Assembly: GCA_947461185.1 (NCBI GenBank)
Contig: CANHJY010000024.1
Coordinates: 1-12,975 of the forward strand
Length of the DNA stretch: 12,975 nt
Direction of reading: 5' to 3'
From: Flavobacteriales bacterium
GTDB lineage: Bacteria > Bacteroidota > Bacteroidia > Flavobacteriales_D > Crocinitomicaceae
Shown here: piece by piece, positions 6,074 through 12,975 of the stretch
Numbering within the stretch: the first letter of the stretch is position 1
How the letters are laid out: the number at the start of each line of letters is the position of its first letter
The notes under the pieces: generated by a model
Told to the model about the DNA's origin: nothing
What the model saw: the letters and a program-made list of their open reading frames with translations, nothing else
The model's database searches: none
Made by a program: the position numbers and the translations under genes

Positions 6074-8614
6074 TTATTGGTGGTGATCTTTGCAAGAAGT
6101 TTTGTCTTCACATTTCTTCTCGCACATATTTTTATCCTTGCAACAAGCTTTCATTTCTCCACCGATGAATTTTCCATCGGGACCAAAATGGCTCATGCAC
6201 ATTGCTTTTTCTTCAGGCGTACATTTTAATGAATCGCACATTTTGGCGCACTCATCTTTGGTCATTGTAGCACATTTTGTCATGTCACACTTGCCAATCA
6301 TTGTTTCACCATTCATATGTGGATTACATGTTTTCATTGCACCGTGACAAGAGGCCATATCACCTTTACATTCCTTTTTACCATGACATTGTTCCATCTT
6401 GTTACATCCATCACCTTTAGCCTCTTCAGCACCATGTCCATCACCTAATATAGGAGCGATTACTAGACCAACAAGGCATGTCAATTTAATCAAGATGTTC
6501 ATTGAAGGACCGGAAGTATCTTTAAATGGATCACCAACCGTGTCACCTGTAACTGCAGCCTTGTGGGCATCGGAACCTTTATAAGTCATTTCACCGTTAA
6601 TCATTACTCCAGCTTCAAAAGATTTCTTAGCATTATCCCAAGCACCACCGGCATTGTTTTGGAAGATGGCCCAAAGCACACCAGACACCGCAACACCTGC
6701 CATATAACCACCAAGTACTTCTGCACCTAGCTTCATGTCCCCTGAAATATATCCTGTCCCCAAACCAACTAAAATTGGTGTAACAATGGTTAAAGCACCA
6801 GGAATCATCATTTCACGCAAAGCAGCTTTTGTAGAAATTTCGACACATTTTCCATATTCAGGTGTCCCAGTACCTTCCATAATTCCAGGTATTTCTCTAA
6901 ACTGGCGACGCACTTCCATTACCATATCCATAGCTGCTTTTCCAACAGACTTCATTGCTAAAGCTGAAAAAACAACTGGGATCATCCCACCGACGAACAA
7001 GGCAGCCAAAACGGGCGCTTTGAAAATATTGATTCCTTCCGTTAAGCCAGCCATAGTTGTGAATGCAGCAAACAACGCAAGCGCAGTTAATGCTGCTGAT
7101 GCGATAGCAAAACCTTTACCTACTGCTGCCGTTGTATTACCAACAGAATCCAAAACATCTGTTCTTTGACGCACTTCTTTTGGAAGTTCACTCATTTCTG
7201 CAACTCCTCCTGCGTTATCTGCGATAGGACCAAAAGCGTCAATTGCCAACTGCATAGCTGTAGTTGCCATCATTGCTGAAGCTGCAATTGCAACACCATA
7301 AAATCCAGCAAGTGCATATGAACCCCAAATAGCCGCTGCAAAAAGAATCACTGATGAGAATGTTGAAATCATCCCTGTAGATAAACCTGCGATAATGTTA
7401 GTTGCTGCTCCGGTAGACGAATTCTGAACGATGTCCATAACAGGTTTCTTTCCTAATGCTGTGTAGTATTCAGTAAAGAAAGAGATAAGGTAACCTACAG
7501 CTAAACCAACTAAAGTGGCGTAGAATACATTCATTCTGCTAACATCTAGAATACCTTCGCCAAAGAAATTCATTCTTAACGTTTCAGGTAACATCCACTC
7601 AACTAAGAAATACCCAGCAGCAGCAGAAAGTATCATTGACGATATATTTCCAATGTTCAATGCTCTTTGAACTTGAGCTTCTTTTGCATCATTACTTGAA
7701 ATACGCACCAAGAAAGTTCCGATTATTGAGGCAATTATACCAACACCAGCAATCATTATTGGCAATAAGATTGGCCCCATTCCATTGAATGCATCAGTGA
7801 AAGTTCCTTCAGCTGCCATATCTCGAATAACATAGTTACCCAAAACCATTGATGCTAAAACTGTTGCCACATATGAACCAAACAAATCGGCACCCATACC
7901 AGCTACATCTCCTACGTTGTCACCAACATTATCAGCAATTGTTGCCGGATTTCTTGGATCATCTTCAGGAATTCCTGCTTCAACTTTACCTACCAAGTCA
8001 GCACCAACATCAGCAGCTTTAGTGTAAATACCTCCACCAACGCGAGCAAACAAAGCAATAGATTCTGCACCAAGAGAAAAACCTGCTAGCGCTTCAAGTA
8101 CCATTGTCATTTCATCATAAAATGGCTTATCTCCGGTAATAAACAAATTAACGAATACCATAAAGAATAAAGACAAACCTAAAACTGCCAGTCCAGCTAC
8201 ACCTAATCCCATTACTATTCCTCCTCCAAAAGATACGTTTAACGCTTTTGGTAAAGATGTTTTAGCTGCTTCAGTGGTTCTTACGTTAGCATCTGTGGCC
8301 ACGCGCATTCCAATATTTCCAGCAATTGCGGAAAATACGGCACCAATAACAAAGGCAGGAACAATTAACCAATGCGTAGTTGGAACGATTAACGAAATTC
8401 CAAACAATGCAGCGGATGCGATAACAACAAAAACCAATAGTAGTTTATATTCAGCACTCAAAAATGCCATCGCACCTTCTTTGATACTTTTTGCAATACC
8501 TTGCATTTTTTCATCTCCGGCATTTTGTTTCTTCACCCATGACATTTTCACAAGCATGAATAGCAAACCGATAAGAGCAAGCCCAATAGGGATAAAAATT
8601 AAATTTTCTTTCAT
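6074..8614 (-). CDS. hppA: membrane-bound proton-translocating pyrophosphatase with Cys-rich C-terminal tail
   Basis: It couples hydrolysis of pyrophosphate to ion pumping across the inner membrane. The 846 residues contain the membrane pyrophosphatase core (about 1-724, multiple helices): the substrate and Mg site DVGADLVGKVE at 202-212 and NVGDNVGD at 229-236, DAFGPIADNAGG at 459-470, NAGGAWDNAKK at 654-664, and the GDTVGDPFKDTSGPS segment at 690-704. GNTTAA at 492-497 has Ala where K+-independent enzymes carry Lys, so K+ dependence is predicted. Glu184 in LGAESIALF (helix 5), with no Glu in the helix-6 segment DLFGSYVA at 243-250, fits the Flavobacterium johnsoniae-type H+-pump rather than the Na+-pump with FESY. 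After the last helix a 122-residue tail rich in Cys, Met and His follows, which is not part of the standard enzyme. The gene has its own promoter and terminator. Confidence 0.96.
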   Translation of the reverse strand: MKENLIFIPIGLALIGLLFMLVKMSWVKKQNAGDEKMQGIAKSIKEGAMAFLSAEYKLLLVFVVIASAALFGISLIVPTTHWLIVPAFVIGAVFSAIAGNIGMRVATDANVRTTEAAKTSLPKALNVSFGGGIVMGLGVAGLAVLGLSLFFMVFVNLFITGDKPFYDEMTMVLEALAGFSLGAESIALFARVGGGIYTKAADVGADLVGKVEAGIPEDDPRNPATIADNVGDNVGDVAGMGADLFGSYVATVLASMVLGNYVIRDMAAEGTFTDAFNGMGPILLPIMIAGVGIIASIIGTFLVRISSNDAKEAQVQRALNIGNISSMILSAAAGYFLVEWMLPETLRMNFFGEGILDVSRMNVFYATLVGLAVGYLISFFTEYYTALGKKPVMDIVQNSSTGAATNIIAGLSTGMISTFSSVILFAAAIWGSYALAGFYGVAIAASAMMATTAMQLAIDAFGPIADNAGGVAEMSELPKEVRQRTDVLDSVGNTTAAVGKGFAIASAALTALALFAAFTTMAGLTEGINIFKAPVLAALFVGGMIPVVFSALAMKSVGKAAMDMVMEVRRQFREIPGIMEGTGTPEYGKCVEISTKAALREMMIPGALTIVTPILVGLGTGYISGDMKLGAEVLGGYMAGVAVSGVLWAIFQNNAGGAWDNAKKSFEAGVMINGEMTYKGSDAHKAAVTGDTVGDPFKDTSGPSMNILIKLTCLVGLVIAPILGDGHGAEEAKGDGCNKMEQCHGKKECKGDMASCHGAMKTCNPHMNGETMIGKCDMTKCATMTKDECAKMCDSLKCTPEEKAMCMSHFGPDGKFIGGEMKACCKDKNMCEKKCEDKTSCKDHHQ
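6077..6442 (-). other. Cys/Met/His-rich C-terminal tail of the pyrophosphatase (residues 725-846)
   Basis: The tail starts right after the last membrane helix (ending APILG) and holds 16 Cys, 12 Met and 7 His in 122 residues, mixed with many Lys, Asp and Glu. The first five Cys (737, 743, 749, 756, 763) are spaced 6, 6, 7 and 7 residues apart, with CHG occurring twice. Later come Cys 776, 781, 789, 793, 798, 806, a CC pair at 824-825, then 831, 835 and 841, ending DHHQ. There is no CxxCH haem motif. Both termini of known membrane pyrophosphatases face away from the cytosol, so the tail should be periplasmic. Binding of soft metals such as copper or zinc, or a disulfide-linked fold, is inferred from composition. 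Confidence 0.8.
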
Positions 8615-8641
8615 TTTAAATTGTTTATTTTAAACAGGGCG

Positions 8642-8673
8642 CAAAAGTAGGCGTTTCTAGATACTTCTGCAAA
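8642..8673 (-). promoter_or_regulatory. hppA promoter, TTTG-N20-TACTTTTG
   Basis: On the minus strand, TTTG (8673-8670) is followed after 20 nt by TACTTTTG (8649-8642), an exact match to the Bacteroidota -33/-7 pattern with ideal spacing. The -7 box ends 27 nt before the hppA ATG. The rest of the 154-nt gap to the thioredoxin gene shows only AT-rich repeats. Confidence 0.8.
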
Positions 8674-8768
8674 TTTGAATACTAAAAATAACGGGGTGTG
8701 TTACGCAATCAATGATGATTAGGTTACGAATACCCGAAAATTTAAATTTTTACGCTGAAATTTAGGAT

Positions 8769-9065
8769 TTAAATTCTTGATTTTATTTGACTTTTAAGTA
8801 ATGATAAATCCATGGCACCACTCTGTCTCCAAAGAACCTCACCGTTTTTAAATAGCACAAAAGTAGGGACACCTCTAACTTTGAATTGATCAGCTACGAC
8901 TGGATTTTTATCTACATCTATTTTTAATATTCTTATTTGCGACCCCAAATCTTTTTTCAATTGATCAAGAATAGGATTCATGGTTTTACATGGTCCACAC
9001 CACGTTGCATAAAAGTCGACTAAGGTTGGTAGGTCAGATTTGATTATTTCTTTGAATTTGCCCAT
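8769..9065 (-). CDS. thioredoxin
   Basis: This is a small cytosolic dithiol-disulfide oxidoreductase of 98 residues, close to the usual 100-108. The redox motif WCGPC is at 22-26 inside VDFYATWCGPCKTM, the buried Asp is Asp17, and the cis-proline loop is GVPTF at 65-69 with Pro67. IDVDKNP at 49-55 and FKNGE at 72-76 are typical thioredoxin features. No signal peptide or membrane helix is present. It starts with ATG and no Shine-Dalgarno. It lies upstream of hppA on the same strand, but hppA has its own strong promoter, so it need not be co-transcribed. It is divergent from the LtaS-like gene; no good promoter of its own was found in 9066-9186. Many bacteria have several thioredoxins, so no gene symbol is given. 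Confidence 0.93.
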   Translation of the reverse strand: MGKFKEIIKSDLPTLVDFYATWCGPCKTMNPILDQLKKDLGSQIRILKIDVDKNPVVADQFKVRGVPTFVLFKNGEVLWRQSGAMDLSLLKSQIKSRI

Positions 9066-9181
9066 AAGGATTGAAAAATTATTTGTTATTTCCTCAGATT
9101 TTTAGCTGGAAATTTAGTTCTATATCAACTTTATATGATCAGAAGATTATAAAATTATAAAAGAGTCTGTTGAATTCAAAG

Positions 9182-9189
9182 TATATTTG
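9182..9189 (+). promoter_or_regulatory. Bacteroidota -7 box TATATTTG before the LtaS-like gene
   Basis: TATATTTG is an exact TAnnTTTG match. The only TTG upstream (9170-9172) is 9 nt away, too close for a -33 element, so the match is partial. If used, transcription would start near 9193-9197, which rules out the TTG at 9187 as the start codon and favours a TTG start at 9202 on a very short leader. Confidence 0.4.
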
Positions 9190-9192
9190 TTA

Positions 9193-11076
9193 GTGTTTGC
9201 ATTGAAACAAATACTTTATTCAATAATTAAATTATTGGCACTCTGGATACTTATCTTTGATGTGCAGCGTATTCTTTTTTCAATTCATAACTGGTCGAAA
9301 TTTGAGGGCGTTTCAATCCCTGAATGGCTTGGAGCCTTTATTTTTTCATTTAGGTTAGATTTAGCAACTGCTTCATTTTTATGTGTAATTCCATTATTGT
9401 TCCTAGTTGCACATATTTTGTACCCTCAAAAGTGGTTTCGTTACCTTTTTTATGGATCTCTTTATTTAGAAATACTTCTTTGTGTTCTCGTACACGCAGG
9501 AGAAATCAATGCCTACCCAGAATGGAATCATAAACTAACAACTCGAGTATTTACTCATCTATTGAATCCGGATGAGGTCGTTAGAACAGCTAATGGAAGT
9601 ATGACTTTTTGGTTCATAGTATATGCCATTTTGGAATTTTTAATCGCTTATAAGGCTGCAAAATGGATTTTAGATTCGGCGTTCAAATTTGAACAAAACA
9701 GGACTTCAAAATGGTATTACCACTACCCTATTGGAGCAGGCGCATATGGTGTATCACTGCTGTTCTTCATAATGCTGGGTAGAGGAGGATTTCAACAAAT
9801 TCCAATTAATATAGACTCTGCTTATTACTCTAAAAACTATGTAACCAATGACTTATCAGTAAATTCCTTCTATTTCTTTACCAAAAGTTTTTTGCTCTAT
9901 ACCAGAAGCGAAATTGGTGCTTTATTTAAAAAAATTCCTGAAAAAGAAAGTAAAGAAACGCTGAAGGATTTTTTCAACTATCCGCTCGAACACGATCGTT
10001 ATTTTTTAAAAAATTCTCGACCAAATATTGTATTCGTTGTTCTTGAAAGTTGGACAGCAAATGCTATATCAAGTCTCACTGGTGAAAAAGGAGCCACCCC
10101 CTACTTCGATGCAATGACAAAGCAAGGGTTATTGTTTACAAATATTTATGCTTCAGCTGGTACTTCCGAAATCGGTAACTCAACAATTTTTAGCGGCTAT
10201 CCTGCGCTTCCAGAGATTTCTATTTCTATGCAACCGGATAAACATCGAAAGATACCATGTTTCAATCAGGATTTGAAAAAATGGGGTTATTCATCACACT
10301 ATCTGTTTAGTGGCGACTTGAAGTATGGAAATATCGGTAGTTATTTTACGGATCATGGATTCGATGAATTGGCAGATGAAAATGATTTTCCTAGTGGTCT
10401 TCCTAAAGGTAAGCTCAACTACTATGACGAAGACCTGTACGATTTGTTTTTAGATAAAATCAATAACACTGAAGAACCTTTTTTACATTGTGCATTCACC
10501 GGAAGTACGCATTCACCATATGATTTTCCTCAAGAAGGAACTCCAAATTGGGATGGAAGTGAATCAGACTTTATGAGCTCGATGTTCTACGCTGATAAAT
10601 GTTTGAATGATTTCATTGAAAAATGTAAAAAAGAAACCTGGTATAAAAACACAATTTTTATTTTCGTTGCCGATCATGGTCATGCATCAGAATTGGTTAA
10701 AAATCCAAATTTGGGTGCTTATTTTCATATTCCTTTGCTCGTTTATGGTGAGCCATTGAAAGAAGAATACCGCGGTCAGCACATTCCTACAATTGGTTCT
10801 CAGGGAGATATTGTAAGAACATTATTATATCAAATGGGGGGAGATTACAAACGCTATAAATGGAGCAAAGATTTGATGAATCCTAATTGTCCACAATTCG
10901 CATTACATACAATTAACAGAGGATACGGCTGGATTTCTGATAAAGGAAACTTCAGTTTTAATATCGATGCCAACTACATACATGACAACACCTACTCCAA
11001 AGACCAATTCAAGTCGGAAGAAAAACGATGTCAATCTTTCATGTCATTGGTTTATGAAGAATACAAGAATTTATAA
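9193..11076 (+). CDS. LtaS-like membrane sulfatase-fold phosphotransferase
   Basis: This is an inner-membrane protein with an outer-facing alkaline phosphatase/sulfatase-fold domain, of the family called LTA synthase. In Gram-negatives such proteins may move phosphoglycerol or phosphoethanolamine onto glycans or lipids; the substrate is not known here. From the GTG at 9193 (627 residues) about five membrane helices occupy roughly 5-25, 55-76, 82-101, 137-155 and 180-196. The catalytic domain from about 276 has Glu285 in VVLESW, the likely Thr nucleophile Thr324 in AGTSEIGN, SGYPALP at 334-340, His440 in STHSPY, and Asp494-His495 in VADHGH. There is no in-frame ATG before the membrane region: TTG 9187, GTG 9193 and TTG 9202 are the choices, so the start is uncertain. 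It overlaps the next gene by 23 nt, and the glycosyltransferases downstream point to surface glycan synthesis. Confidence 0.85.
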   Translation: MFALKQILYSIIKLLALWILIFDVQRILFSIHNWSKFEGVSIPEWLGAFIFSFRLDLATASFLCVIPLLFLVAHILYPQKWFRYLFYGSLYLEILLCVLVHAGEINAYPEWNHKLTTRVFTHLLNPDEVVRTANGSMTFWFIVYAILEFLIAYKAAKWILDSAFKFEQNRTSKWYYHYPIGAGAYGVSLLFFIMLGRGGFQQIPINIDSAYYSKNYVTNDLSVNSFYFFTKSFLLYTRSEIGALFKKIPEKESKETLKDFFNYPLEHDRYFLKNSRPNIVFVVLESWTANAISSLTGEKGATPYFDAMTKQGLLFTNIYASAGTSEIGNSTIFSGYPALPEISISMQPDKHRKIPCFNQDLKKWGYSSHYLFSGDLKYGNIGSYFTDHGFDELADENDFPSGLPKGKLNYYDEDLYDLFLDKINNTEEPFLHCAFTGSTHSPYDFPQEGTPNWDGSESDFMSSMFYADKCLNDFIEKCKKETWYKNTIFIFVADHGHASELVKNPNLGAYFHIPLLVYGEPLKEEYRGQHIPTIGSQGDIVRTLLYQMGGDYKRYKWSKDLMNPNCPQFALHTINRGYGWISDKGNFSFNIDANYIHDNTYSKDQFKSEEKRCQSFMSLVYEEYKNL

Positions 11077-12556
11077 CTTTTACCATGCTAATTACCAAAA
11101 TAGTTTTATACTAATTCTGGTTGTTGCTTTTCTGGTAAGATTACTTGCAGTATTTTTTTCTGAAGGATATGGAATGCATGATGATCATTTTTTGATTATT
11201 GAGGCGGCTTCTTCTTGGGCAGATGGATACGATTATAATTTTTGGCTTCCATGGACTGAAGGCAATAAAGGAATTCCTGAGGGTCACAGTTTCAGCTACG
11301 TTGGATTGAATTATTTCTATTTCGCACTGATGAAATGGATTGGCGTAATGGATCCAAAAATATTAATGCTATTCAATCGAGCCATTCATGCTGCCTTATC
11401 ACTCATCGTTGTGGCATATGGAATGAAAATTACTGAAAAACTTTCTTCGCAAAAGAATGCAATTACCGTGGGATGGTTTTTGGCTTTACTCTGGTTATTC
11501 CCTTTTGTCTCCGTTCGAAATTTAGTAGAAGTCGCTGCGATTCCATTCCTTATTTTAGGCGTATGGCTGCTGATTGATAAAAAAAAATATAGTTACATTT
11601 TTACGGCCGGACTGCTTATTGGTCTTGCAGTTTCATTTCGATATCAAATCGGAATCTTTGCCATTGGATTAGGATTGTATTATGTAATTAAAAAAGAATT
11701 TAAAACAGTATCAATATTCAGCTTAGGGGTTGTTATAATGTTCACCATCACTCAAGGCATTGTTGATCTTTTAATCTGGGGATATCCCTTTGCAGAATTC
11801 TGGAGTTATGTGAATTACAATTTGACAGAAGGAACAACCTATTTGCCTAACCAAAATTATTTGATGTATGTTTTAGTATTAACAGGAGTATTTCTGCTTC
11901 CTTTGGGTGTTCTCTTATTTATAGGTTTTATAAAATCATATAAAAACTACCTCATCATTTTTATACCAACAGCTTTATTTATCATCTTTCACACAATTTA
12001 CCCCAATAGACAGGAACGATTTATCTTAAGTATTTTACCCTTTTTCATAATCCTTGGCGTTATTGGATATGATTTATTGAAAAACACAAAATGGAAAATT
12101 AAATTTTGGAAGGTAGGTCTTTATGTTTTCTGGATTTTCAATTCCCTCTTACTCTGTTTTTCAGTCAGTATGTATTCCAAAAAATCGCGTGTAGAAGCCA
12201 TGTACAGCTTGTATAATAACAAAATGGAAAAAGAAATTATTCTTATGGAAGGCTCTGCGAGTGGAAAAGTTTCGATGTTACCCAAGTTCTACGCTAAAAG
12301 TTGGGATTGTTTCATAGCCGAAAGACTTAAAGAAAGTGATGATTTAAATGCCTACACAGGCAAAAAGTTCGATTATATCTTTTTTTATGATGATGCAAAA
12401 CTATCAGAACGCATCTCCTCTTATAAGAAGATTTATCCCAAAATGGAATTACATTTTCAAGCCAATCCAAGTTTTCTTGACCGACTGCTTAGAACCCTTA
12501 ACCCACGAAATTCAAACGAATATATTGAGGTCTGGAAAACTAATGCGCGCAAGTAA
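11054..12556 (+). CDS. multi-helix membrane glycosyltransferase, GT22-like (GT-C fold)
   Basis: It probably transfers a sugar from a lipid-linked donor to a glycan at the outer side of the inner membrane. Features resembling the GT22/Alg9 group: an acidic first-loop motif GMHDDHF at 40-46 (Asp43, Asp44) after the first helix, FRYQIG at 195-200, WGYPFAEFWSYVNYN at 242-256, and NRQERFI at 318-324, which recalls the HKEERF motif of eukaryotic members. About ten hydrophobic segments fill residues 17-372, followed by a soluble tail of about 130 residues. The ATG at 11054 (MKNTRIYNF, 500 residues) is preferred over the ATG at 10967, which would overlap the upstream gene by 110 nt; with 11054 the overlap is 23 nt, suggesting translational coupling. 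The donor and acceptor sugars are unknown. It could equally be filed under the broad GT39/PMT-like class. Confidence 0.8.
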   Translation: MKNTRIYNFYHANYQNSFILILVVAFLVRLLAVFFSEGYGMHDDHFLIIEAASSWADGYDYNFWLPWTEGNKGIPEGHSFSYVGLNYFYFALMKWIGVMDPKILMLFNRAIHAALSLIVVAYGMKITEKLSSQKNAITVGWFLALLWLFPFVSVRNLVEVAAIPFLILGVWLLIDKKKYSYIFTAGLLIGLAVSFRYQIGIFAIGLGLYYVIKKEFKTVSIFSLGVVIMFTITQGIVDLLIWGYPFAEFWSYVNYNLTEGTTYLPNQNYLMYVLVLTGVFLLPLGVLLFIGFIKSYKNYLIIFIPTALFIIFHTIYPNRQERFILSILPFFIILGVIGYDLLKNTKWKIKFWKVGLYVFWIFNSLLLCFSVSMYSKKSRVEAMYSLYNNKMEKEIILMEGSASGKVSMLPKFYAKSWDCFIAERLKESDDLNAYTGKKFDYIFFYDDAKLSERISSYKKIYPKMELHFQANPSFLDRLLRTLNPRNSNEYIEVWKTNARK

Positions 12557-12557
12557 T

Positions 12558-12579
12558 TTTCAAATCCCTAAATTTGAAA
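12558..12579 (+). promoter_or_regulatory. 8-bp hairpin directly before the GT9 start codon
   Basis: TTTCAAAT (12558-12565) and ATTTGAAA (12572-12579) form a perfect 8-bp stem with loop CCCTAA. It fills nearly all of the 24-nt gap between the GT22-like stop and the GTG start at 12581, ending one base before the GTG. It has no U-tract, so it is unlikely to be a terminator and could tune translation of the next gene. With one G-C pair it is only weakly stable. Confidence 0.4.
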
Positions 12580-12580
12580 T

Positions 12581-12975
12581 GTGAAGATACTAATTGTACG
12601 TTTTAGCTCTATTGGTGATATCGTTTTAACAACCCCCATAATCCGGGCACTAAAAAAACAGAATGCGGGGGCTGAAATTCATTATTTAACCAAAAAGAAT
12701 TTTCTTCCACTTTTGGAAGCTAATCCTCACTTAAGTCGTGTTTATGCTATTGAAAAAAATATCAATGAAGTATTGCCTGAGCTTAAAAATGAACAATACG
12801 ATTACCTAATAGATCTGCACCACAACCTTAGAACATTGCAATTGAAATTTAAGCTTGGCGTAAAATGTTTTTCTTTCCCCAAATTAAATTTCAAGAAATG
12901 GATATTGGTCAACTTGAAAATCAATAAATTACCCAAAAAACATATTGTTGACAGATATTTTGAGACGGTAAAAGC
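12581..12975 (+). CDS. glycosyltransferase family 9 (ADP-heptose:LPS heptosyltransferase-like), N-terminal part
   Basis: Cytosolic-face GT-B enzymes of this family add heptose or related sugars to the LPS inner core. Reading from GTG at 12581 gives 131 open codons running off the right edge. The start MKILIVRFSSIGDIVLTTPI holds the family hallmark SSIGD, with Asp13 at the position of the catalytic Asp of E. coli WaaC. RALKKQ at 22-27, the YDYLIDLHHNLRT stretch and the IVDRYFETVK stretch near the visible end are also typical. An in-frame TGA six bases upstream of the GTG leaves it as the only good start (the ATG at 12579 reads straight into TGA). It lies 24 nt after the GT22-like gene in an apparent operon. 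The C-terminal nucleotide-sugar domain is outside the window, so the donor cannot be judged. Confidence 0.9.
   Translation, partial: MKILIVRFSSIGDIVLTTPIIRALKKQNAGAEIHYLTKKNFLPLLEANPHLSRVYAIEKNINEVLPELKNEQYDYLIDLHHNLRTLQLKFKLGVKCFSFPKLNFKKWILVNLKINKLPKKHIVDRYFETVK

Noticed and set aside
6077..6442. Pyrophosphatase tail as a multihaem cytochrome
   Set aside because: Many Cys and His are present, but there is no CxxCH motif.
6735..7169. Open frame of 144 codons on the plus strand
   Set aside because: It is antisense to conserved pyrophosphatase helices; Ala/Ile/Pro-rich content is a by-product of the opposite-strand codons. The same holds for 6090-6347, 6399-6584 and 8274-8633.
8735..8760. 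Terminator hairpin for thioredoxin (AAATTT repeats)
   Set aside because: Pairing is only A-T, short, and likely by chance in this AT-rich gap.
6074..9065. Functional link between the thioredoxin and the Cys-rich pyrophosphatase tail
   Set aside because: The thioredoxin has no export signal, the tail should be periplasmic, and hppA has its own promoter 3' of the thioredoxin gene, so adjacency alone is weak evidence.
12348..12584. Open frame of 78 codons on the plus strand
   Set aside because: Out of frame within the GT22-like C-terminal tail and overlapping the GT9 start; no recognisable features.

Overview
The window looks like a chromosomal segment of a Bacteroidota bacterium, most likely from the Flavobacteriales. 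The evidence is low-GC coding sequence, Shine-Dalgarno-poor starts, perfect or near-perfect TAnnTTTG promoter boxes of the Bacteroidota sigma factor, YYxNG (MORN/YwqK-type) repeat proteins, an SDR-type threonine dehydrogenase and an LtaS-like sulfatase beside LPS-type glycosyltransferases. No mobile element, CRISPR array, tRNA or rRNA was seen. The genus cannot be set from the sequence alone.

Layout. (1) 1-509, minus: 5' part of homogentisate 1,2-dioxygenase (hmgA), cut by the window edge. (2) 510-803: divergent control region with a TACCTTTG box and three inverted repeats. (3) 804-5920, plus: a tight five-gene run of L-threonine 3-dehydrogenase, a secreted YYxNG-repeat protein, deoxyribose-phosphate aldolase (deoC), a full-length aldehyde dehydrogenase, and a half-length ALDH-like protein without catalytic residues. 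Gaps are 15, 15, 1 and 1 nt. (4) 6023-8614, minus: a membrane-bound proton pyrophosphatase (hppA) with a clear promoter and rho-independent terminator, carrying an unusual Cys/Met/His-rich C-terminal tail of about 122 residues. (5) 8769-9065, minus: a small thioredoxin. (6) 9193-12975, plus: an envelope-glycan cluster of an LtaS-like membrane sulfatase-fold phosphotransferase, a GT22-like membrane glycosyltransferase and the start of a GT9 (heptosyltransferase-like) protein, with overlapping or near-touching genes.

How they may work together. hmgA (tyrosine/phenylalanine breakdown), threonine dehydrogenase, and deoC with aldehyde dehydrogenase (deoxyribose-5-phosphate to glyceraldehyde-3-phosphate plus acetaldehyde, then acetate) all serve catabolism of amino acids and nucleosides. 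The two ALDH genes together resemble one ALDH16 protein (catalytic half plus pseudo-ALDH half) split into two coupled genes. The 9193-12975 cluster probably adds sugars and a phospho-substituent to a surface glycan or LPS core.

The most unusual items are the cysteine-rich tail on the proton pyrophosphatase, which the known topology of the family places in the periplasm, and the split ALDH16 beside deoC. Neither amounts to a demonstrated new system, but the pyrophosphatase tail is the strongest candidate for undescribed biology here.
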